Part shown: positions 1-8,646 of the stretch, piece by piece
Position numbering within the stretch: position 1 is the first letter of the stretch
Layout of the letters: each line of letters starts with the position of its first letter
Assembly: GCA_012729765.1 (NCBI GenBank)
Contig: JAAYCM010000054.1
Span: 1 to 64,000, forward strand
From: Chloroflexota bacterium
GTDB lineage: Bacteria; Chloroflexota; Anaerolineae; Aggregatilineales; Aggregatilineaceae
Length of the DNA stretch: 64,000 bases
Direction of reading: 5' to 3'
The notes under the pieces: generated by a model
Told to the model about the DNA's origin: nothing
The model's input: the letters and a program-made list of their open reading frames with translations, nothing else
Database searches by the model: none
Position numbers and translations under genes: made by a program

Positions 1-878
1 CCTTTGGGCGTCTCCTGCGCGCGCAGGATAATCACCAGCAGCCGCTCGACCGCGCGATCCAGGATGGCTTCGTCCAGCTCGCCCGCCTCGACCGCGTCGA
101 TCACGGCCTGCACGCGGTAGGGCGTCGGCCCTGGCATCTCCAGTTCCAGCCCGGCGCGCAGCCCCGCGACGCGATCATGCACTGCGCCCCAGTCGGAGAC
201 GACGAACCCCTCGAAACCCCACTGCTCGCGCAGGATGTGGGTGAGCAGGAAGCTGTTTTGAGCGCCGAACGTGCCGTTGAGACTGTTATAGGCACACATC
301 ACTGTCCAGGGTTGGGCCTTCTTGACCGCGATCTCAAACCCGGCCAGGTAGATCTCGTGCAGCGTGCGCTCGTCTACCACCGCATCTACCGTGAAGCGGC
401 GCGTCTCCTGGTTGTTGACGGCGAAGTGCTTGAGCGATGTTCCGACGCCTTTGCTCTGCACGCCATTGATCAGAGCGGCGGCCATTTCGCCCGCCAGCAC
501 CGGGTCTTCGGAGAAATACTCGAAGTTGCGCCCGCACAGCGGCGAGCGCTTGATGTTCATGCCCGGCCCCAACACGATATCGACATCCAGCGCGATACAC
601 TCGTCGGCCAAGGCCTGACCCATCTCGTGCAGCAGGTCGGTGTCCCACGAAGCCGCCAGCGCTGCCGCCACCGGGAAGCACGTCGCCGGGATGCTCCCGG
701 TGATCATGCTCGTCAGATCTACTGAGCGGCGCAGCCCGTGCGGCCCATCCGCCATCGTGATCGGCTTGAGGCCGGCCCGCTCAACCGCCACCGTCGTCCA
801 GGACGTTGCGCCGGTGCACAGCGCGGCCTTCTCGTGCAGGGTCAGTTGTGCAAGTAGTTCCGTAATTCTTTCATTCAT
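1..878 (-). CDS. GH3 beta-glucosidase-type glycoside hydrolase, N-terminal 292 residues (cut by window edge)
   Basis: The reading frame starts at ATG 878, with AAGGAAAG upstream as ribosome site, and stays open to the left window edge, so the C-terminal part is missing. It shows GH3 landmarks in order: MADGPHGLR near residue 42, [11 protein letters not shown] near 117, [12 protein letters not shown] at 150-161, and VVSDWGAV with the predicted nucleophile Asp229. No signal peptide is visible, so the enzyme probably acts in the cytoplasm on imported beta-glucosides. The epimerase gene lies 124 bases upstream on the same strand and may be cotranscribed. The family is clear; the substrate is inferred. 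Confidence 0.92.
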   Translation of the reverse strand, partial: MNERITELLAQLTLHEKAALCTGATSWTTVAVERAGLKPITMADGPHGLRRSVDLTSMITGSIPATCFPVAAALAASWDTDLLHEMGQALADECIALDVDIVLGPGMNIKRSPLCGRNFEYFSEDPVLAGEMAAALINGVQSKGVGTSLKHFAVNNQETRRFTVDAVVDERTLHEIYLAGFEIAVKKAQPWTVMCAYNSLNGTFGAQNSFLLTHILREQWGFEGFVVSDWGAVHDRVAGLRAGLELEMPGPTPYRVQAVIDAVEAGELDEAILDRAVERLLVIILRAQETPK

Positions 879-1002
879 CAGAAAACTTTCCTTTTGAGGT
901 GAAGACCAACCACACCCCCTATTCTACTGCAAACATCCCGGCCCGCAGAGGTACGGACCGGGAGCGGGCGTTAGCGAGAGAATGTGAGGGAAAGTGCCCG
1001 GC

Positions 1003-1866
1003 TTACTTCAGGAAGCCGCGCGTAAACTGGAGCGCTTTGGCCGCTTCTGTGTCCAGGTCGAGGCCAACGCTCAGATCGCGAAAGACCTTGATATCGCGGC
1101 CCACTTCGCCGCCGGGCATCAGAAACGGCTCCATCACGACATCGCCTCGATACCCGATCTGGCGCAGCGCCGCGCCGACTTCGGTCCAGGGGATATGCCC
1201 GTAGCCGGGCGGCATCCGGTTATTCTCCCCGATGTGGAAGTGCCCCAGGTGCTCCCCGGCGGCCAGGATCGCGCTGGAGAAGAAGTCTTCCTCAATATTG
1301 ATGTGGAAGGTGTCGAGCATCACTTTGGCGTTGGGGCTGCCTACATCCTGCACATAGCGCACCGCTTCGGCGCAGGTGTTGAGTAGATACTGCTCGAAGC
1401 GGTTGACGACTTCCATATTGAAATAGACGTTGTTGTCCTCAGCCGCCTTGATCGCCTCGCGCATGCTGGCGACGCTGCGCTCCCAGTAGGGCCGCTTGTC
1501 GCTTTCGCCGGCGGGCAGGGTCGTCGGCCACGAGCTGTAGATGATGCCGCCCAGGTTGCCGCCGCCTATCTCCCCGATCGCCCGCGCCATCTTTTGCAGG
1601 AACGCGATCCCGTTGTCGCGGACCGACTTGTCGGCAGAAGCGAGATCGTAGGGGTGGGGCAGGCCGATGCAGTACGACAGCCCGATATTGCGATCATCGG
1701 CGTGCTGCTTGAACGCCCGGCGTTCTTCGGGCGTCATGTTGCCGATCGTGCCACCGTTCACCTCGAGCACGTCAAAGCCAATATCGGCTACCTTATCGAT
1801 AAAGGGGTGAAAGTCGGCGTCCCAATCGTGCGTCCAGTAGGCGTAATAAATTCCAATTCTGTTCAT
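1003..1866 (-). CDS. D-tagatose/D-psicose 3-epimerase family protein
   Basis: A 287-residue sugar isomerase/epimerase TIM barrel. ATG 1866 was chosen because AAAAGGA lies about ten bases upstream; the frame could extend twelve codons further without a good ribosome site. Counting from this start, the metal ligands fall at Glu152, Asp185, His211 and Glu246, the same positions as in the characterised Pseudomonas D-tagatose 3-epimerase. His188 and Arg217 of the substrate pocket are also present. It probably interconverts ketohexoses at C3 in the cytoplasm. Family and metal site are clear; the physiological sugar is not, and an inositol or other sugar-acid epimerase remains possible. Confidence 0.85.
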   Translation of the reverse strand: MNRIGIYYAYWTHDWDADFHPFIDKVADIGFDVLEVNGGTIGNMTPEERRAFKQHADDRNIGLSYCIGLPHPYDLASADKSVRDNGIAFLQKMARAIGEIGGGNLGGIIYSSWPTTLPAGESDKRPYWERSVASMREAIKAAEDNNVYFNMEVVNRFEQYLLNTCAEAVRYVQDVGSPNAKVMLDTFHINIEEDFFSSAILAAGEHLGHFHIGENNRMPPGYGHIPWTEVGAALRQIGYRGDVVMEPFLMPGGEVGRDIKVFRDLSVGLDLDTEAAKALQFTRGFLK

Positions 1867-1892
1867 CGCAAATCGATCCTTTTGAATACTAC

Positions 1893-1913
1893 CGCCCGGC
1901 ATCCCTCCGGGCG
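1893..1913 (-). terminator. GC-rich hairpin between XRE regulator and epimerase
   Basis: Arms CGCCCGG and CCGGGCG are separated by seven bases. It lies just upstream of the epimerase start and downstream of the regulator stop. There is no strong T-run, so it could be a weak terminator or an attenuator. Confidence 0.35.
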
Positions 1914-1980
1914 CTCAACACGGCGCACAGGCATATCAACAATAGTTCCAGACCGGCGCTTGTGCAAACAATGGCCCTGC

Positions 1981-2793
1981 TCATCCGCTGTGCAGCCACG
2001 CGAGACACTGCTGCATGGTCTTCGGCTCGGCGGGCAGATAATAGAGCACGCGAAAGCGCCGGTCCTGCGCGAACGGCTCGGAGATCAGCCGGAATTCGAG
2101 CCGCCCGACCTGCGGCAGGTCGAGTTGGCACAGGGCCAGCGGACGCCCTGCCACATGGTAGACCGGCCCATTTTCGGCTTCGCGCCAGTAATATTCGAAG
2201 AGGGGACACTGCCGCATATCGTCCAGCAGCGCGCGGTGCCAGGCTTCATCGTGGAACCACTGCATTTCATAGCGCATCGCGCGCACCTGCGCCGGGAAGA
2301 ATTCATCCGGGTTGGCGATCAGCGGCACGATGCCATAGGCCGGATCGAAGACCACCCGGAGCATCGACACCCGTTCGACAATCGCGGGCTGAGTCGTGGA
2401 TACGCCGAGGTCGAATAGCCGGGGGACGAGTGCGTTCCAGCTTAGCAGACGGTGGGCGCAGTCCAGCAGATAGGCTGGAAACACGGCACTGTCGATCTCG
2501 GTCTGGTAGACGGTAATCGCCCACGCGATTTCGTCCTCGGTGGGCAGCGGCGTCTCGACCACATACCCGAACAACTCCAGCACGTCGCGCCGCTCGGCGT
2601 AAGGTGCGCCCAGCGCGGCCAGGATGCGCTCCAGCGTGTTGCGCTCCGGCTGCCGGACCTTGCCCGCCTCGACCCGCTGCAAGTAGCCGATCCCCAGGCT
2701 AGCTTCCAGCTCGATATCGAGCTGTGTCCGGCCATAGAAGGTGCGCAGGTTGCGCAGGCGATTTCCGCCAGAAGTGGGAGAGGCATTCATCAT
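1981..2793 (-). CDS. XRE-family regulator with MmyB-like ligand-binding domain
   Basis: About 270 residues. An N-terminal helix-turn-helix (roughly residues 10-65, with the LGIGYLQRVEAG segment) is followed by a domain typical of MmyB regulators, with LLSWNALVPRLF, a W-F-H motif and the ending LEFRLISEPF. Such proteins are DNA-binding regulators; the C-terminal domain is thought to bind small hydrophobic ligands. ATG 2793 is preferred; an in-frame TTG at 2820 is possible. A short inverted repeat lies just upstream. The gene is divergent from the acetyltransferase pair, which are natural candidate targets. Confidence 0.8.
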   Translation of the reverse strand: MMNASPTSGGNRLRNLRTFYGRTQLDIELEASLGIGYLQRVEAGKVRQPERNTLERILAALGAPYAERRDVLELFGYVVETPLPTEDEIAWAITVYQTEIDSAVFPAYLLDCAHRLLSWNALVPRLFDLGVSTTQPAIVERVSMLRVVFDPAYGIVPLIANPDEFFPAQVRAMRYEMQWFHDEAWHRALLDDMRQCPLFEYYWREAENGPVYHVAGRPLALCQLDLPQVGRLEFRLISEPFAQDRRFRVLYYLPAEPKTMQQCLAWLHSG

Positions 2794-2806
2794 TGTTTGG
2801 CGATTC

Positions 2807-2818
2807 GACTCCAGAGTC
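2807..2818. promoter_or_regulatory. Inverted repeat in the XRE/GNAT divergent promoter
   Basis: GACTC-CA-GAGTC is a perfect short inverted repeat about fifteen bases before the regulator start. It is a possible operator for the adjacent XRE protein, a prediction from position only. Confidence 0.3.
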
Positions 2819-2889
2819 AATGACGCGGCGACGGCCTCATTTTAGAATAACACAGAAGCGAATCGAAACGAGGGCAGGGACAAAACGTG

Positions 2890-3417
2890 ATGATGACGAC
2901 TGACAGAGTTGAACTGACGGGCTATGTGCCCGGCGCGCTGGGGCGCATCACCGAACTGCACGGTACCTACTACGCCGAACACTGGGACCTGGGCCTCTAT
3001 TTTGAGGCGAAGGTTGCGAGTGAGATGGCCGAGTTTCTGAGCCGCTTTGATCCGGCGCGCGATGGAGCGTGGTTCGCGTGGGTGGATGGGAGCATTGCCG
3101 GCGGCATCTTCATCGACGGGCGCGATGCTGATGGTGAGGGCGCGCGCCTGCGCTGGTTCATCATCGATCCGGCCTATCAGGGGCGCGGCCTGGGCAACCG
3201 CCTGATGCAGGCCGCGCTGTCGTTCTGCCGCGAAAAGCAGTTTCGGCGCGTCTACCTGACCACCTTCGCCGGGCTGGAGAGCGCGCGCCACCTGTACGAG
3301 AAGTCCGGCTTCCGGCTGTGCGGCGAGGAAAACGGCGCGCATCTGACCGGCAAATCGTCGCTGGTCGAGCTGGTGTTCGAGCTGCTCCAGCCTGCTGAGG
3401 CGGGGGAACAGCCATGA
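2890..3417 (+). CDS. GNAT-family N-acetyltransferase
   Basis: A 175-residue acetyl-CoA-dependent acetyltransferase. The beta4 segment LRWFIIDPAYQGRGLGNRLM carries the R-G-L-G-N acetyl-CoA loop, and LYEKSGFRL is the usual GNAT end motif. The starts GTG 2887, ATG 2890 and ATG 2893 are all in frame behind AGGGACA; 2890 is a choice, not proven. The next gene begins inside the last codons (ATGA overlap), so the two are translationally coupled. The substrate is unknown. Confidence 0.85.
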   Translation: MMTTDRVELTGYVPGALGRITELHGTYYAEHWDLGLYFEAKVASEMAEFLSRFDPARDGAWFAWVDGSIAGGIFIDGRDADGEGARLRWFIIDPAYQGRGLGNRLMQAALSFCREKQFRRVYLTTFAGLESARHLYEKSGFRLCGEENGAHLTGKSSLVELVFELLQPAEAGEQP

Positions 3418-3719
3418 TCGCGCGGATGTGGAAGGGCTATGCGAGCGGGGCGAATGTCGGCGCCTATCTGGAGCATTTCGAGCAGGCGGTCCTGCCGGAG
3501 CTGAGCCGGCTCGACGGCTTCCAGGGTGCAACCGTGCTGCGGCGGGATCGCGACGGAGACAGTGAGCTGACGGTGATCACCTTGTGGGAGTCGATGGATG
3601 CCATCCGGCGATTTGCCGGGGATGCGGTCGAGGTGGCAGTGGTCGCCCCGGCTGCCCAGGCTGTGCTGCGCGCCTATGACACTACCGTCACGCACCATGA
3701 GGTACTGCTGAAAACATAG
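3414..3719 (+). CDS. Small antibiotic-biosynthesis-monooxygenase (ABM)-fold protein
   Basis: 101 residues with the pattern of dimeric ABM/EthD alpha-beta barrels: MIARMWKGYA at the start, LDGFQGATVLRR, and VITLWESMDAIRRFAG. It overlaps the acetyltransferase stop by four bases, so the two form one operon. Members include cofactor-free monooxygenases and heme-degrading enzymes, but many have no known role. The fold is likely; the function is not assigned. Confidence 0.7.
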   Translation: MIARMWKGYASGANVGAYLEHFEQAVLPELSRLDGFQGATVLRRDRDGDSELTVITLWESMDAIRRFAGDAVEVAVVAPAAQAVLRAYDTTVTHHEVLLKT

Positions 3720-3750
3720 ACACATTCCCCGGTTCGATGGTTGGCCGGCC

Positions 3751-4314
3751 TCAGGCATCCTCGCCCGTGCCGGACCCCTTCTGGCGCTCGCGGAACGCCG
3801 CGACATTGTAGCGGTTGGCACACCGATCGCTGCAAAACCGGCGCGATTTGTTGCGCGAGGTGTCCACGAACACGTCGCGGCACGGCTCGGCGGCGCAGCT
3901 TCGCAAACGCTCCGGCCCGTGCTGCTGGGCCAGGGCGATCAGACCGGCGGCGCACGCGACCGCCAGCCGCTCGATCAGCGCTGCATCGGGCGGCGCTTCG
4001 ATCCACAGCGCCAGCCGGTCGCCGTCCGGCTCGACCCGGAGCGCCACTGGCTCCCGCCCCAGGAGCGGGTTCAGCCGCCGGGCCAGCGCCTCAAACGTTT
4101 CCGCGTTCCAGCACGCGCGCAGCCCGGCGCGCAGCTCGCGCACCGCTTCGAGCGTTTCCCCCGTGATGTGCTCGCCAGGATCGAATCCGTGTGCCGCCAA
4201 AAAGCGCTGGAGATCGTCCGGTGCGCGCAGGCGTTCTGGTTCGTCCAGGTAGAGATCGTAGGTGTTGATCAAATCCTCGACCAGCCGGGCCTGATATTCT
4301 GCGTAATTACTCAC
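3751..4314 (-). CDS. ABATE/CGNR zinc-finger regulator
   Basis: 187 residues. The N-terminal two thirds match the ABATE stress-associated domain. The C-terminus is a CGNR-type zinc finger: Cys-x4-Cys in CAAEPC, then CSDRCANRYNVAAFRER, where Ala replaces the usual Gly of CGNR. Such proteins are putative DNA-binding regulators and often sit beside transporters. Here it is divergent from an MFS exporter across 93 bases, suggesting it controls that exporter. Confidence 0.85.
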   Translation of the reverse strand: MSNYAEYQARLVEDLINTYDLYLDEPERLRAPDDLQRFLAAHGFDPGEHITGETLEAVRELRAGLRACWNAETFEALARRLNPLLGREPVALRVEPDGDRLALWIEAPPDAALIERLAVACAAGLIALAQQHGPERLRSCAAEPCRDVFVDTSRNKSRRFCSDRCANRYNVAAFRERQKGSGTGEDA

Positions 4315-4320
4315 TTCAAC

Positions 4321-4361
4321 TTGACTCCTTACAGGCGATACTGCTATAGTAATGATTATAG
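4321..4361 (+). promoter_or_regulatory. Promoter of the MFS gene with overlapping inverted repeat
   Basis: TTGACT (4321-4326), an 18-base spacer and TATAGT (4345-4350) give a good sigma-70-type promoter. CTATA and TATAG arms (4344-4348 and 4357-4361) flank the -10 box and the expected start site, a reasonable place for a repressor such as the divergent CGNR protein. Confidence 0.5.
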
Positions 4362-4407
4362 CTGTTTTAGATGCTTACATCAATGCTCACAGAATCAAGA
4401 GGATGAT

Positions 4408-5658
4408 ATGCGCACCCAGTCGTTTAGAAACCGAACACTCACGCTCGGTCAAGCCTCGCGGGCAACTTACTTCTGGGCGCTGTGGGCTTCCACTGCCGCC
4501 GCCAACCTCGCCGATGGCATCTTCAAGCTGGCGCTGCCGCTGCTGGCGACCCGCTTCACGGATTCGCCCGCGCAGGTGGCAGGCGTGGCCTTCGCGGTGC
4601 GGCTGCCCTGGCTGCTGTTCGCGCTGCTGGCCGGTGTGCTGGCCGATCGCTTCGATCGCCGCCGCATGATGCTCGGTGCGAATCTGGGCCGCTCCCTCGT
4701 TTTGCTGCTGTTGGTAACGCTGAGTCTGCTGGACGGGCTGTCGCTGGCACTGCTGTACCTGATCGCGCTGGTGCTCGGAATCGCGGAGACGCTGGCCGAT
4801 ACCGCCGGGGCGTCGATCCTGCCTTCGATTGTGGGGACTGACGGGTTGGAGCGTGCCAACGCGCGGCTGGTCGGTGTTACGACCGTGACCAACGAGTTCA
4901 TCGGCCCGCCTCTGGGGGGCGTGCTCGCCGCTGCCGGAATAGCGCTCGCATTTGCGACCAGTTCCGCCCTCTATCTCGCTGCTGCGCTGGCGGTCGTCCT
5001 GATCGGCGGCTCGTACCGTGTGCTGCTGTCGTCCAACGGCCAGCGGCTGCTGCTGCTGCACGACATGGCGTCCGGGCTGTGCTATGTCTGGAACGACCGG
5101 CTGCTGCGCGCGCTGGTGATAATCGTCGCCGTGATGAACCTGGGCTGGAGTGCCTGGATGTCGATCATGGTGCTGTACGTGGTGTCACCGGGGCCGGGCG
5201 GACTCTCGGAATTCGGCTATGGTGTGATGCTGACGAGCATCGGCATCGGCGGGCTGGCCGGGACGCTAACAGCGGTCGCGTTCGTTAGACGTTTTGGGCG
5301 GCGCTGGGCGATTGGAGCGGACATTCTTGGCACGTTCATCATGCTGATTACGCCCGCCCTCACGGCGAACGCGTGGGCAATCGGCGCGGTAGCCGTGATC
5401 GGTGGCCTCGGCGGCGCGATCTGGAGTATCGTCGTCTCGTCGATCCGGCAGCAGGCAGTCCCCGACGAGTTACAGGGCCGGACCAGCGGCGTGTTCCGAT
5501 TGTTCGGTTTTGGCGCGCTGCCCTTGGGGTCGGTCCTGGCCGGGCTCACCGCCGAGGTGTTCGGGATACCGGCGGTGTTTGCGCTGTGCGCCGGGCTGAC
5601 CTGCATCCTGTTGGTGCCCTTCGCTCGCGACATTGTGCCCGCGCTGCCGAAGGAATAA
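4408..5658 (+). CDS. MFS transporter (EntS/MFS_3-type exporter)
   Basis: 416 residues with about twelve hydrophobic segments. The loop DRFDRRRMMLGANLGRS between TM2 and TM3 is the MFS motif A region. FATSSALYLAAAL and VSSIRQQAVPDELQGRTSGVFR resemble the enterobactin-exporter-like (MFS_3) group, whose members export siderophores, macrolides or other small molecules. ATG 4408 follows AAGAGGATGAT. The frame is open much further upstream, but that part lies antisense to the CGNR gene. Substrate unknown. Confidence 0.88.
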   Translation: MRTQSFRNRTLTLGQASRATYFWALWASTAAANLADGIFKLALPLLATRFTDSPAQVAGVAFAVRLPWLLFALLAGVLADRFDRRRMMLGANLGRSLVLLLLVTLSLLDGLSLALLYLIALVLGIAETLADTAGASILPSIVGTDGLERANARLVGVTTVTNEFIGPPLGGVLAAAGIALAFATSSALYLAAALAVVLIGGSYRVLLSSNGQRLLLLHDMASGLCYVWNDRLLRALVIIVAVMNLGWSAWMSIMVLYVVSPGPGGLSEFGYGVMLTSIGIGGLAGTLTAVAFVRRFGRRWAIGADILGTFIMLITPALTANAWAIGAVAVIGGLGGAIWSIVVSSIRQQAVPDELQGRTSGVFRLFGFGALPLGSVLAGLTAEVFGIPAVFALCAGLTCILLVPFARDIVPALPKE

Positions 5659-5674
5659 CGGCGGGTGGCACAAA

Positions 5675-6025
5675 TCACCCCTCGCGCGTCAGGAAATCGC
5701 GCAGCACGGCGGCGCTGTTGTGTACGGTGTCGCTGGTGGCATAGAGCAGGGTCACGGTGCCCTGGGCCAGATGCTCCCGCAGCACGGCGAGGGCCGGCTC
5801 GTTGGCGCGCAGCTCGGCTTCATAGCGGCTTCTGAACTCGTCCCATTTAGCAGGATCATGCGCGAACCATTGGCGCAGCTCCGGCGAGGGCGCGATGTCC
5901 TTCAGCCACAGGTCGAGCCGCGCCTTTTCTTTGCTGACTCCGCGCGGCCAGAGACGGTCCACCAGCACGCGGAATCCGTCGGCCTCGCCCGGCTCCTCAT
6001 AGATTCGCTTGGTTTGAACCTTCAT
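5675..6025 (-). CDS. DUF488 (YeaO-like) family protein
   Basis: 116 residues with the DUF488 signature: KRIYEEP near the start, RVLVDRLWPRGVSKEKARLDLWLKDIAPS, and LLYATSD near the end. The family is widespread and small; its biochemical role is not established. It is convergent with the MFS gene (16-base gap) and divergent from the TrmB regulator. Confidence 0.88.
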   Translation of the reverse strand: MKVQTKRIYEEPGEADGFRVLVDRLWPRGVSKEKARLDLWLKDIAPSPELRQWFAHDPAKWDEFRSRYEAELRANEPALAVLREHLAQGTVTLLYATSDTVHNSAAVLRDFLTREG

Positions 6026-6055
6026 TGTGTGGCACCCCCAATTGACTCAACCTGG

Positions 6056-6115
6056 TTGACAATGGTCGTCAAACAGACTATAACCTCACGTAGCTGTAAC
6101 TACAACTACGTGAGG
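6056..6115 (+). promoter_or_regulatory. trmB-type gene promoter with perfect inverted-repeat operator
   Basis: TTGACA (6056-6061), 17 bases, TATAAC (6079-6084). A perfect 10-bp inverted repeat follows at once: CCTCACGTAG (6084-6093) and CTACGTGAGG (6106-6115). The core GTAGCTG-N6-CAACTAC (6090-6109) recurs at 7003-7022 before the next operon. The right arm also contains the GAGG ribosome site of the regulator. This architecture suggests autorepression. Confidence 0.75.
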
Positions 6116-6120
6116 ATCAC

Positions 6121-6951
6121 ATGGCCGATGCTATCCAACTGCTCCAGCAGTTGAACTTCAGCGAGTACGAAGCCCGCGCCTATACCGCGCTGCTCCAGCG
6201 CAACCCGGTCAACGGCTATACCCTGGCGAAAGAGTCAGGGATTCCGCGCGCCAATATCTACAGTGTGCTGCAAAAACTTGAGGAGCGGGGGGCCGTTTTC
6301 GCGATTGAAACCGGCTCCGGCACCACCTATACACCTGTCCCGCCCGATGTGCTGGTGCACCGTCTGAGCACGCATATCGAAGGCGTGCTGCAGGCCGCCC
6401 ACGAATCGCTGGTGCAGGTAGCGCAGCCGGTCGAACAAACCTATGTTCAGAACATCCAGGGCTATGCCCCGCTGTTGGAGCACGCCCACGACCTGATCCA
6501 GTCTGCCGGGGATAACCTGCTGATCGCCTTGTGGCAGCCTGAAGCCCTGGCCCTGGCCGATGCGCTGGCCGCCGCCGACGCGCGCGGAGTCCGGATCGAT
6601 ATTCTGTGCTTCCAGGCGTGCGCGCAGGAGTGCGGGAGCTGTCGGGGCCAGCTCTACCGCTATCACGTCACGCCCGGCGAGAACGACCACCGCCTGTTCG
6701 TGATCGCCGATGGCGCCGATATGCTCGCCGCAACAACCGGGCAGCAGGCCATCGCCATCCGGACCCAACAGCCCGGCCTGATCGACGTTGCTGCCTCATA
6801 TATCCGGCACAGCCTGGCGCTGGCCGCCGTCCTGACCGATCTGGGCACGGAGTTGGAAGAACAGCTTCAGCCAGAGACGCGCGCGCTGCTGAACAGCATC
6901 GGCCAGGGCACGAGCTGGCTCGATACGATCCGCGATCTGCTCGAAAATTAA
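6121..6951 (+). CDS. TrmB-family transcriptional regulator with four-cysteine motif
   Basis: 276 residues. Residues 1-75 form the TrmB winged helix (LNFSEYEARAYTALLQRNPVNG; SGIPRANIYSVLQKLEERG). The rest is the C-terminal effector domain. Cys163, Cys167, Cys171 and Cys174 form C-x3-C-x3-C-x2-C, suited to bind a metal or Fe-S cluster or to act as a thiol switch. Archaeal TrmB proteins sense sugars. Here the regulated neighbour is a redox operon and the operators match, so a redox or metal signal is my inference. ATG 6121 follows GTGAGGATCAC. Confidence 0.85.
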   Translation: MADAIQLLQQLNFSEYEARAYTALLQRNPVNGYTLAKESGIPRANIYSVLQKLEERGAVFAIETGSGTTYTPVPPDVLVHRLSTHIEGVLQAAHESLVQVAQPVEQTYVQNIQGYAPLLEHAHDLIQSAGDNLLIALWQPEALALADALAAADARGVRIDILCFQACAQECGSCRGQLYRYHVTPGENDHRLFVIADGADMLAATTGQQAIAIRTQQPGLIDVAASYIRHSLALAAVLTDLGTELEEQLQPETRALLNSIGQGTSWLDTIRDLLEN

Positions 6952-6967
6952 TTAATGCGATTCTCAT

Positions 6968-7022
6968 TTGACATCCAGCGCGTTCTGTCCGATATTTGAG
7001 TAGTAGTTGCTATAGCAACTAC
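6968..7022 (+). promoter_or_regulatory. Promoter and TrmB-type operator of the Rieske/FolE operon
   Basis: TTGACA (6968-6973), 17 bases, GATATT (6991-6996), then a perfect 20-bp palindrome GTAGTTGCTATAGCAACTAC at 7003-7022. It shares GTAG-Y-TG-N6-CAACTAC with the site before the regulator gene and sits at the same place relative to the -10 box. Confidence 0.78.
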
Positions 7023-7045
7023 GTTAAGCACAGGAGCGATAGAGC

Positions 7046-8635
7046 ATGAGCGAACACCGGATTGGACCAGCCGAAAGCCTGTTGCAAGATGGCGAGATGC
7101 AGCGCTTCGAGCTTGATGGAAAGCCTGTCATCCTGGCGCGCGTGGCCGGGGAGTATTATGCTTTTGGCGGCAAGTGCACGCATTACGGTGCGCCGCTGGA
7201 GCAGGGGGTGCTCAAGGACCACGCCGTGATCTGCCCCTGGCACCACGCCTGCTTTGACATCCGCAGCGGGGCGCGCCTGGAGCCGCCCGCCCTGAACGAT
7301 CTCCCGCATTATTCCGTCTCGATCAGCGCCGGTGACGTTACCGTCAGCCTGCCGCACGCCAACCCGACCGAGCCGCAAGGCCGCGCTACCCCTGCCGATA
7401 CGCGCCATTTCGTGATCGTCGGGGGCGGGGCTGCCGGCAGTGCGGCGGCTGAGGAACTGCGCCGGGCGGGATTCGAAGGCCGGATCACGGTGATCAGCGG
7501 CGTGGGCAATGTCCCAATTGACCGGCCCAACCTTTCCAAAGACTATCTCGATGGACACGCCAAGCCCGCCTGGATTCCGCTGCGCAGCCCGGAATGGTAT
7601 GCCGAGCGTGATATCGATCTGCGGCTCAATACCCGCGTGAATCACATCGATCCCGACGCCCACCAGCTTTTTATCGACGGCGGCGCGCCGATCTCGTATG
7701 ACCGGCTGCTCCTGGCGACCGGCGGTGCCCCGCGCCATCTGCGCGACGTGCCTGGCGCGGACCTGCGTGGGATTTATACGCTGCGCACGCTCGACGACGC
7801 CGACCGGATCATCCGCGCTGCCGAAAGCGGCACACGCGTGGTCGTGATCGGCGCGAGCTTCATCGGGATGGAGGTCGCGGCGGCGCTGGCCGAGGGTCGC
7901 GGTGTGCGGGTAACGGTCGTCGCGCCCGAAGCGGTCCCCTTCGACCGCACATTGGGGGCTGAGATCGGGCGGATGCTCCAGCAGCTTCACGAAGAGAACG
8001 GCGTCCGGTTCTGCCTCAACGACAACGTGACCGGCTTCAACGGGCAGGATGGGCAGGTGACCGGCGTGACGCTGAAGAGCGGCGAGAGCCTGCCCGCCGA
8101 TTTCGTGGTCGTGGGGATCGGGGTGGTGCCGGTGACCGACTATCTGGAAGGGGCGGGCCTTGCGCTCAACGAGCGCGATCGGTCGGTGCAGGTCAACCGC
8201 CACCTGCAAACCAGCCACCCCGATATCTATGCCGCCGGTGACATCGCCCGCTGGGACAACGGTAATGGCGGCGTGCGGATCGAGCACTGGCGCGTGGCCC
8301 AGCAGCAGGGTATCGTCGCGGCGCGCAATATGCTCGACCAGCGCGAGACCATCGAGCGGCGCGTGCCGTTTTTCTGGTCGCGCCAGTGGGGTCTGCGGCT
8401 GAACTATGTCGGCCACGCCGCGTCCTGGGACGATGTGATTTTCTGGGGCGGCACTCCTGCCGGGCGTAAGTTCATCGCCTTCTATGTGCAGGATGGCGAG
8501 CTGCAAGCGGCGGCGGGCTGCGGTTATGATCGTGAGCTGGATGCAGTCGAGTTCATCCTGCGCGATGCGCTGCCGCTGTCGCCCGATCAGATGCGCGATC
8601 CCGCCTTCGACCTGATCACTTATGCACGCAGTTGA
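7046..8635 (+). CDS. Rieske [2Fe-2S]-FAD/NAD(P) oxidoreductase (AIF3/ferredoxin-reductase type)
   Basis: 529 residues. An N-terminal Rieske domain (about 1-105) has Cys44-x-His46 and Cys63-P-W-His66. A pyridine-nucleotide-disulfide oxidoreductase follows: [10 protein letters not shown] binds FAD (about 122-131), [14 protein letters not shown] binds NAD(P)H, and [10 protein letters not shown] is the second FAD motif. It resembles ferredoxin reductases of ring-hydroxylating systems and AIF-like proteins with built-in Rieske centres. RBS CAGGAG. The folE gene starts within or directly after its stop, so the two are coupled. The electron acceptor is unknown. Confidence 0.9.
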   Translation: MSEHRIGPAESLLQDGEMQRFELDGKPVILARVAGEYYAFGGKCTHYGAPLEQGVLKDHAVICPWHHACFDIRSGARLEPPALNDLPHYSVSISAGDVTVSLPHANPTEPQGRATPADTRHFVIVGGGAAGSAAAEELRRAGFEGRITVISGVGNVPIDRPNLSKDYLDGHAKPAWIPLRSPEWYAERDIDLRLNTRVNHIDPDAHQLFIDGGAPISYDRLLLATGGAPRHLRDVPGADLRGIYTLRTLDDADRIIRAAESGTRVVVIGASFIGMEVAAALAEGRGVRVTVVAPEAVPFDRTLGAEIGRMLQQLHEENGVRFCLNDNVTGFNGQDGQVTGVTLKSGESLPADFVVVGIGVVPVTDYLEGAGLALNERDRSVQVNRHLQTSHPDIYAAGDIARWDNGNGGVRIEHWRVAQQQGIVAARNMLDQRETIERRVPFFWSRQWGLRLNYVGHAASWDDVIFWGGTPAGRKFIAFYVQDGELQAAAGCGYDRELDAVEFILRDALPLSPDQMRDPAFDLITYARS

Positions 8636-8646
8636 TGGAGAGCATC

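Noticed and set aside
4321..5658. Longer start for the MFS gene far upstream
   Set aside because: The added part is antisense to the CGNR gene and lacks membrane character; ATG 4408 has a good ribosome site and a promoter before it.
7019..8506. Nearly 500-codon minus-strand frame
   Set aside because: Antisense to the Rieske-FAD reductase, whose motifs are unambiguous; no ribosome site.
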